From: Ralstonia sp. UNC404CL21Col
Lineage (GTDB): Bacteria > Pseudomonadota > Gammaproteobacteria > Burkholderiales > Burkholderiaceae
Assembly: GCF_000620465.1 (NCBI RefSeq)
Contig: NZ_JIBE01000003.1
Location: forward strand, 1,054,001 to 1,118,000
Reading direction: 5' to 3'
Length of the DNA: 64,000 bases
This document shows positions 59,554 through 64,000 of the stretch, in pieces. The stretch's first letter is position 1; every line of letters starts with the position of its first letter. The notes under the pieces were generated by a model that was given only the letters and a program-made list of their open reading frames with translations, had not been told where the DNA came from and ran no database searches. Made by a program: the position numbers and the translations under genes.

Positions 59554-60645
59554 TCAGACGACGGCAGCCGCCACGGGCATCGGCGCCCGCGCTTGCGCGA
59601 GCCCGATCAGGTAATGCAGACGCACCATCAACAACAGCAGCACGGCCGCGCCGCCGTTGTGCGCCACAGCGGCCAGCAGCGGCCACCCCAGCACGATGTT
59701 CGACAGTCCGGTCGCCAATTGCACGGCCAGCACGACGAGCAGCACCGTCGCGACACGGCCAATGCCGTCGATGCGACGTGCGCGCACGCCGAGCCATGCC
59801 AGGTAGCTCAGCACGACGACCGCAAACACGCGGTGCGTCCAATGGATGGCGACCAGCGCGTCGTGCGAAATGAAATCGCCGCCGGCAGTCTTGCCAAGTT
59901 GGCGCCAGAACGTGAAGCCGTGTGCAAAGTCCATCGGCGGCACCCACTGGCCATTGCACAGCGGGAAATCGGTACAGGCCAGCACAGCGTAGTTCGTGCT
60001 GACCCAGCCGCCCAGCGCAATCTGCACAACGAGCAGCGCGAGCCCGATGGCCGCCGCCATGCGCAACGAGGCACCACGCTCATCCACCACACGCGGCACG
60101 TCGTTCTTGCAGCCGAGCCAGATCAGCGCGGCCAGCAACGACATGCCGAGCAGCAAGTGCGTCACCACGATGGCCGGCTGCAGCTTGAGCGTGACCGTCC
60201 ACGCGCCAAAGGCGCCCTGCACACATACCAACGCCAGCACGGCCGTCGCATACCAAGGCGATTGCTTCAGCTCCTTGCGCTTGACCCACGCCAGCACCAC
60301 CAGCGTGATGATCAGCACGCCCAGCGCGAGCGCGAAGTAGCGGTGCGTCATCTCGATCCACGCCTTCATCCACGTGACCGGGCCACTCGGCATGGCGGCC
60401 TGTGCGGCATGGATGTCGTCACGGGCGTGGAACGGGTTGGAGGTGCCGTAGCAGCCCGGCCAATCCGGGCAACCGAGGCCTGAATCCGTCAGACGCGTGA
60501 AGCTGCCGAACATGATCAGGTCGAGCGTGAGGAAAGCGGTGATCCACACCAGCTTGCGGTACTTGTTGCGATCCCCCTTGACCAGCACGTAGCACAGGGG
60601 GATCAGCGCGATCAGGATGCCGATGGAAGCAAGTTGCAGCAGCAT
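59554..60645 (-). CDS. ctaA: Heme A synthase (COX15/CtaA)
   Basis: A 363-residue inner-membrane enzyme oxidising heme o to heme a. Eight TM segments and His ligands are visible, including MTHRYFALALGVL, VVTHLLLGM, IHWTHRVFAVV and AAVAHNGGAAVLLL. The family start GSFTRLTDSGLGCPDWPGCYG (with Cys) is present. Its start lies 3 bp from the stop of the Sco-like gene. Confidence 0.95.
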   Translation of the reverse strand: MLLQLASIGILIALIPLCYVLVKGDRNKYRKLVWITAFLTLDLIMFGSFTRLTDSGLGCPDWPGCYGTSNPFHARDDIHAAQAAMPSGPVTWMKAWIEMTHRYFALALGVLIITLVVLAWVKRKELKQSPWYATAVLALVCVQGAFGAWTVTLKLQPAIVVTHLLLGMSLLAALIWLGCKNDVPRVVDERGASLRMAAAIGLALLVVQIALGGWVSTNYAVLACTDFPLCNGQWVPPMDFAHGFTFWRQLGKTAGGDFISHDALVAIHWTHRVFAVVVLSYLAWLGVRARRIDGIGRVATVLLVVLAVQLATGLSNIVLGWPLLAAVAHNGGAAVLLLLMVRLHYLIGLAQARAPMPVAAAVV

Positions 60646-60648
60646 GGC

Positions 60649-61305
60649 TTATCCGATGCGCGAATACTTCAAGAGTCGCGTCATGTCTCCACGCACCTTC
60701 TTCGGGTCCGGATCTTTCGGGAACTGCATCATCAGGTTGCCAAGCGGATCGATCAGGAAGAGGTGATCCGTCGGCGGCGTCTTGCCGTCGGCAAGCCAGT
60801 TCTTCGGCAGGTCGGGCGCGCGCAAGAAGCGCACGGCACCGTAATCGTCGTTGTAGGCCTTGATGAGGCGCGGGTCGATTTCACCGCGGTCGGTCACCAG
60901 CCAGACGGGGACGATGCGGTCGCGGTCCGGGCCCTGGCCGATGCGCAGCTGGCGCATGGTGAACAGCTTGCGCGCGCAGTTGTCGTCACAGGCGCTGCCA
61001 TCCACCGAGACCATCAGCCATTTGCCCTTGAGGCTGGCGAGCGGCACTTCAGCGCCGTGCTCGTCCTGCACCATCAGGCCGCTCGGAATGGGACGCTGCG
61101 GATCGACCAGCGCGCCGTATGCCGCCTTGCCGCCGGCCGGGGTGAACACGTAATACGCAAGGTACGACGCGATCACCGGAGAGGCACACACCAGCAGCAG
61201 CAACAGCATCATCCAGCGGCCCCGGCGCGTGCGCGCGTCGATGCGCGGGTCTTCGGACGCCCCGAGTGTGCCCGGCGCGCCGGGTGCGGATTCCTGATTC
61301 ACCAT
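60649..61305 (-). CDS. Membrane-anchored Sco/thioredoxin-like oxidase assembly protein
   Basis: A 218-residue protein with one N-terminal TM helix (WMMLLLLLVCASPVIASYLAYYV) and a periplasmic thioredoxin-like domain. It has VDGSACDDNCARKLFTMRQ, a CxxxC that resembles the Sco copper site, and DHLFLIDPLGNLMMQFP. It is located between SURF1 and ctaA, so it probably helps copper delivery or thiol reduction in oxidase assembly. ATG 61305 (MVNQESA) is preferred. No His ligand equivalent to Sco is certain. Confidence 0.8.
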   Translation of the reverse strand: MVNQESAPGAPGTLGASEDPRIDARTRRGRWMMLLLLLVCASPVIASYLAYYVFTPAGGKAAYGALVDPQRPIPSGLMVQDEHGAEVPLASLKGKWLMVSVDGSACDDNCARKLFTMRQLRIGQGPDRDRIVPVWLVTDRGEIDPRLIKAYNDDYGAVRFLRAPDLPKNWLADGKTPPTDHLFLIDPLGNLMMQFPKDPDPKKVRGDMTRLLKYSRIG

Positions 61306-61357
61306 GTGATTCCCAATACATTCCGCTGCGGCACTAAGCCGCAACGCGAGTTCGTGT

Positions 61358-62128
61358 TCAGGCGGGCTCGGAGGTGCCCACCAAGCGGCGATAACGCCGC
61401 ACGCTGTAGAAGACCATCAGCCCAAACACTGCCGCCGCCATCGCAAACCATTGGAATGCGTAGCCGTAATTGCGCTCAGCGCCCAGGTCTGCGCGCGGCC
61501 AATCGCGCAACAGGCCGTCCTCCACGTCGGATTGCTGCTGCACCACGAACGGTTGGAGCGGCACGCCGATTTCGCGCGAGAAGGCGTCGAGGTCGATATT
61601 CTGCCTAAGTCGCTGGCCGACTTCATCAGCGCCGTCCTTGCTGCCCAGACTAAAGACCCGGCTGGCATGCGGCACCGCCATCCCCTCGACCTGCACTTCG
61701 CCCGCCGGCGTGGTGTACTGCGCAATGCGCGTGCGGTCGGCCGGATCGCGCGGCAACCAGCCCCGGTCGACCAACACGGCGCGCCCGCCGGCGCCTTCCA
61801 GCCTCAGCGGAATGAGCACCTCGAAACCCGGGCGCGATACGTCGTTGGTGACGTGCGGACGGTTCTCAAGCAGCACCGTGTGCGCCACGTCGAACGTTCC
61901 ACGCAGCAGCACCGGCCGGTACATCACCGACTCTGCTGTCACGGGCTGCGCGGTGATGCGCTGGGCGGGTGCATTTTCCAGCGCCATGATGCGGGCCTGG
62001 CGCTCGATGCGCTCGTGCGCACGCGAAAGCTGCCAACGCCCGAGGGAGCACGTCAGCGCGATCAGCGCCACGCCGGCCAACATCGGCACAGGCGCAAACC
62101 ACTGCCGCATCGGCACGCGCACGGTCAT
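61358..62128 (-). CDS. SURF1 family protein
   Basis: A 256-residue protein with two TM helices, one at each end (VPMLAGVALIALTCSLG and WFAMAAAVFGLMVFYSV), and a periplasmic domain with VDRGWLPRD. SURF1 helps heme a insertion into cytochrome oxidase subunit I. It is in order with the Sco-like gene and ctaA downstream. Confidence 0.93.
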   Translation of the reverse strand: MTVRVPMRQWFAPVPMLAGVALIALTCSLGRWQLSRAHERIERQARIMALENAPAQRITAQPVTAESVMYRPVLLRGTFDVAHTVLLENRPHVTNDVSRPGFEVLIPLRLEGAGGRAVLVDRGWLPRDPADRTRIAQYTTPAGEVQVEGMAVPHASRVFSLGSKDGADEVGQRLRQNIDLDAFSREIGVPLQPFVVQQQSDVEDGLLRDWPRADLGAERNYGYAFQWFAMAAAVFGLMVFYSVRRYRRLVGTSEPA

Positions 62129-62197
62129 CGCTCAGCCCCGGTGCGATAATGCTCGGCAGTCATTTCCAACCTGTCATTGCCCAACCGGCAGCCCTCC

Positions 62198-62407
62198 ATG
62201 CGCATCGTTGTTGCCATTGCGTTTCTGCTGATCCTCGGCAGCCTTGCCTCCGCGCTGTTCTTCCTGATGCGCGACAAGGGCCACAGCAACCGCACCGTTC
62301 GCTCGTTGATGTTCCGCGTCGGTTTCTCGATCGCGCTGTTCATCTTCATCCTCGTCGCGAACCGGCTGGGGTGGATTCACAGTACCGGCATCCGCTTCGG
62401 CCAATAG
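62198..62407 (+). CDS. Twin transmembrane protein (DUF2909 family)
   Basis: A 69-residue protein of two TM helices (IVVAIAFLLILGSLASALFFL and FRVGFSIALFIFILVANRLG in part) joined by a basic loop. It belongs to a small family found next to ctaE and SURF1 in beta-proteobacteria and is probably an oxidase assembly or stability factor; function unproven. It is the only plus-strand gene in the oxidase cluster. ATG 62198 is the start that gives the family's N-terminus. Confidence 0.85.
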   Translation: MRIVVAIAFLLILGSLASALFFLMRDKGHSNRTVRSLMFRVGFSIALFIFILVANRLGWIHSTGIRFGQ

Positions 62408-62429
62408 CCCACGTCAAATCAGTCAGGCC

Positions 62430-62468
62430 AGAAAAGCGAAAACGCCGCAGCGGTGTCCCGTCTGCGGC
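62430..62468 (-). terminator. Terminator after ctaE
   Basis: On the minus strand the stem GCCGCAG/CTGCGGC (62462-62468 with 62444-62450) is followed by GTTTTCGCTTTTC, about 65 bp after the ctaE stop. Confidence 0.65.
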
Positions 62469-62533
62469 ATTGTCTTCGCCGGCCGTTGGCCAGGTCATGG
62501 AGCGACGCTGCGCCGCCCCAATCCGATGCTGTC

Positions 62534-63394
62534 TTACAGCCAGTACACCACCACGTACAGGCCCAGCCACACCACGTCCACAAAGTGCCAGTACCACGCA
62601 GCGCCTTCGAATGCGAAGTGATGCTCCGGCGTGAAGTGGCCCTTGATCACACGCCCCAGCACCACCGACAGCATGATCGCGCCCATGGTCACGTGGAAGC
62701 CGTGGAAGCCCGTCAGCAGGAAGAATGTCGAACCGTAGATGCCCGAGGTCAGCTTCAGGTTCAGTTCGTGATAGGCGTGGATGTATTCGAACGCCTGGAA
62801 GCCCATGAACGTGAAGCCCAGAAGGATCGTCAGCAGCAGGCCCTGGATGACCTGGGCACGCTTGCCCTCACGCAGCGCATGGTGCGCCCAGGTGAGCGTC
62901 ACCCCGGAGGTCAGCAGCAGCGCCGTGTTGATCGTCGGGATCGGCCATGGGCCCATCGTCGTGAACGGCGAGACCGTGCCGGCCGGGCCCGCGTTCGGCC
63001 ACATCGCGTTGAAGTCGGGCCACAGCAGCTTGTTGTTCAGATCGCCCAGCCACGGCATGGCGATCGTGCGGGCATAGAACAGCGCGCCGAAGAACGCCGC
63101 GAAGAACATCACTTCCGAGAAGATGAACCAGCTCATCGACCAGCGGAACGAGGCATCCACGCGGTCGCCGTACTTGCCCGTCTCGGATTCGGAGATGGCG
63201 TCGGCAAACCACGCGCGCAGCACAAAGAGGAACCACAGCAGGCCGACCAGGAATGTCCAGGGGGCCCAGGGCTGCGCATTCACCCATGCCGCAGAACTCA
63301 GCAGCACGATCAGCAGGCCGAGGCTTGCCGTAATCGGATGCCGCGACGGTCCGGGCACGAAGTAGTACGGAGCGTTCGCTCGATTCGCACTCAT
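62534..63394 (-). CDS. ctaE: Cytochrome c oxidase subunit III
   Basis: A 286-residue polytopic subunit of the aa3 oxidase with seven TM segments. The conserved Glu-containing motif FSEVMFFAAFFGALFYAR and LTGFHGFHVTMGAIML are present, and it ends HFVDVVWLGLYVVVYWL. The start MSANRANAPYYFVPGPSRHP is typical of the family. It is downstream of ctaG and the DUF2970 gene in the same direction. Confidence 0.96.
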   Translation of the reverse strand: MSANRANAPYYFVPGPSRHPITASLGLLIVLLSSAAWVNAQPWAPWTFLVGLLWFLFVLRAWFADAISESETGKYGDRVDASFRWSMSWFIFSEVMFFAAFFGALFYARTIAMPWLGDLNNKLLWPDFNAMWPNAGPAGTVSPFTTMGPWPIPTINTALLLTSGVTLTWAHHALREGKRAQVIQGLLLTILLGFTFMGFQAFEYIHAYHELNLKLTSGIYGSTFFLLTGFHGFHVTMGAIMLSVVLGRVIKGHFTPEHHFAFEGAAWYWHFVDVVWLGLYVVVYWL

Positions 63395-63482
63395 CTCTTT
63401 TTCTCCAGCTCTATTTTTTTAAGAATCCACTCGATGTTGCCCGGCCCGCGCTGCAGAGCCGTCTCCTCAACCTTCTCAACCG

Positions 63483-63695
63483 TCAACCGACCACAGCTCG
63501 CACGATCAGCAACAGCACAACGACAAACATGACCGCCGCCAGAACGCCCGCAATGATCACGTGGACGGGATTCAACTGCGCCATGTCACGGTCGTGATCG
63601 CGGCCTTTGCGCACACCGAAGAAGGACCAGAACACCGCCTTCATCGTCTGTGCGAATGATGCGCGTCGCTTGGTCGCTTCCTTCAGTTCTTCCAT
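63483..63695 (-). CDS. DUF2970 domain-containing small membrane protein
   Basis: A 70-residue protein with a charged N-terminus (MEELKEATKRRASFAQTMKAV) and one C-terminal TM helix (VIIAGVLAAVMFVVVLLLIV). DUF2970 members sit between ctaG and ctaE and may take part in oxidase assembly; function unknown. ATG 63695 is 4 bp from the ctaG stop; the upstream 20-codon extension overlaps ctaG and is rejected. Confidence 0.88.
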   Translation of the reverse strand: MEELKEATKRRASFAQTMKAVFWSFFGVRKGRDHDRDMAQLNPVHVIIAGVLAAVMFVVVLLLIVRAVVG

Positions 63696-63699
63696 GTCC

Positions 63700-64000
63700 T
63701 CACGTTCCCTTGTTCGGCATCGCCGGCGCAATGACCGACGGCGCGTGGATTTCAAAGAAAGTGTAGGACAAGGTGATCGTCTTCACGTCCTTGGGAAGAT
63801 CCGGATCAATCACAAACACCACCGGCATCTCGCGCGATTCGTTGGCCGTCAGCGTCTGCTGCTTGAAACAGAAACACTCGATCTTCTTGAAGAACTCGGT
63901 TGCCTGCTTGGGCGCGTAACTCGGGATGGCCTGCGCCTCCACCGTACGCCCCTCCTTGTTCACCACCTCGTAGACGATCTGGCTGATCTCGCCGGGGTGT
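63700..64000 (-). CDS. ctaG: Cytochrome c oxidase assembly protein CtaG/Cox11, 5' end outside window
   Basis: The C-terminal 99 residues of Cox11, the copper chaperone for CuB. The copper motif IECFCFKQQTL and the following REMPVVFVIDPDLPKDVKTITLSYTFFE (in part) are diagnostic. The gene enters from beyond position 64000, starting in-frame at HPGEISQIVYE. It is first in the ctaG-DUF2970-ctaE run. Confidence 0.93.
   Translation of the reverse strand, partial: HPGEISQIVYEVVNKEGRTVEAQAIPSYAPKQATEFFKKIECFCFKQQTLTANESREMPVVFVIDPDLPKDVKTITLSYTFFEIHAPSVIAPAMPNKGT

Noticed and set aside
62149-62634. 161-codon plus-strand gene overlapping the twin transmembrane gene
   Set aside because: It is out of frame with the clear two-helix protein and continues antisense through the end of ctaE.

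Overview
The window reads as a chromosome segment of a beta-proteobacterium of the Burkholderiaceae, most likely Ralstonia. The core genes are GC-rich. The gene order kdsD-kdsC-lptCAB-rpoN-hpf-ptsN-hprK-rapZ, the block lolB-ispE-tRNA-Gln-prs-rplY-pth, and the ctaG-ctaE-SURF1-ctaA-ctaB heme/copper oxidase cluster all fit that family. The genus is an inference from gene order and protein sequence; no database was searched.

Layout. 1-1187 holds the 3'-incomplete minus-strand gene of a tyrosine recombinase with lower GC than its surroundings, beside ssb (1332-1880). 1969-12477 carries an MFS carrier, uvrA, a Na/Pi-type transporter, a LysE exporter, apt, a DJ-1/PfpI protein, an RHH protein and a KefB-like antiporter. 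12783-21859 is the LPS (Kdo synthesis and Lpt export) operon running into sigma-54, the hibernation factor and the nitrogen-PTS/HPr kinase/RapZ group. 21965-39867 is housekeeping: a Lon-N protein, mutY, a dynamin-like GTPase, mutM, a TPR protein, lolB, ispE, tRNA-Gln, prs, rplY, pth, a ferredoxin, coaD, rsmD, an M16 peptidase pair and ftsY.

40120-43416 is an accessory islet with looser codon use. It has two consecutive PAAR-type proteins, the second fused to an M35-like zinc protease, followed by four small exported or unknown proteins. One of these is interrupted by an in-frame stop. It looks like an orphan type VI secretion effector module with candidate immunity genes. 43494-44866 is a zeta-GST isomerase plus FAH hydrolase pair from aromatic ring-cleavage catabolism.

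44980-49304 is a nitrate-uptake unit: an ANTAR antiterminator (NasT type), a 21/42-bp tandem repeat array, a sigma-54 promoter, a two-hairpin ANTAR target RNA overlapping an intrinsic terminator, and then a nitrate ABC transporter (Tat-exported binding protein, permease, ATPase). The complete regulatory circuit can be read from the DNA, and sigma-54 itself (rpoN) is encoded in the same window. 49336-51172 contains a Crp/Fnr regulator and a VOC protein between two inverted copies of a ~225-bp palindromic repeat whose arms change in a compensatory way, which is evidence that its folded form matters.

51251-57850 has ybiB, a pirin, an OsmC protein, a PAS-GGDEF diguanylate cyclase and rpoH, which has a perfect CIRCE operator upstream. 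57917-64000 is the cytochrome c oxidase assembly cluster, leaving the window inside ctaG.

The strongest candidates for something new are the structured repeat pair, the PAAR-protease islet, and the regulatory leader plus minisatellite in front of the nitrate transporter.
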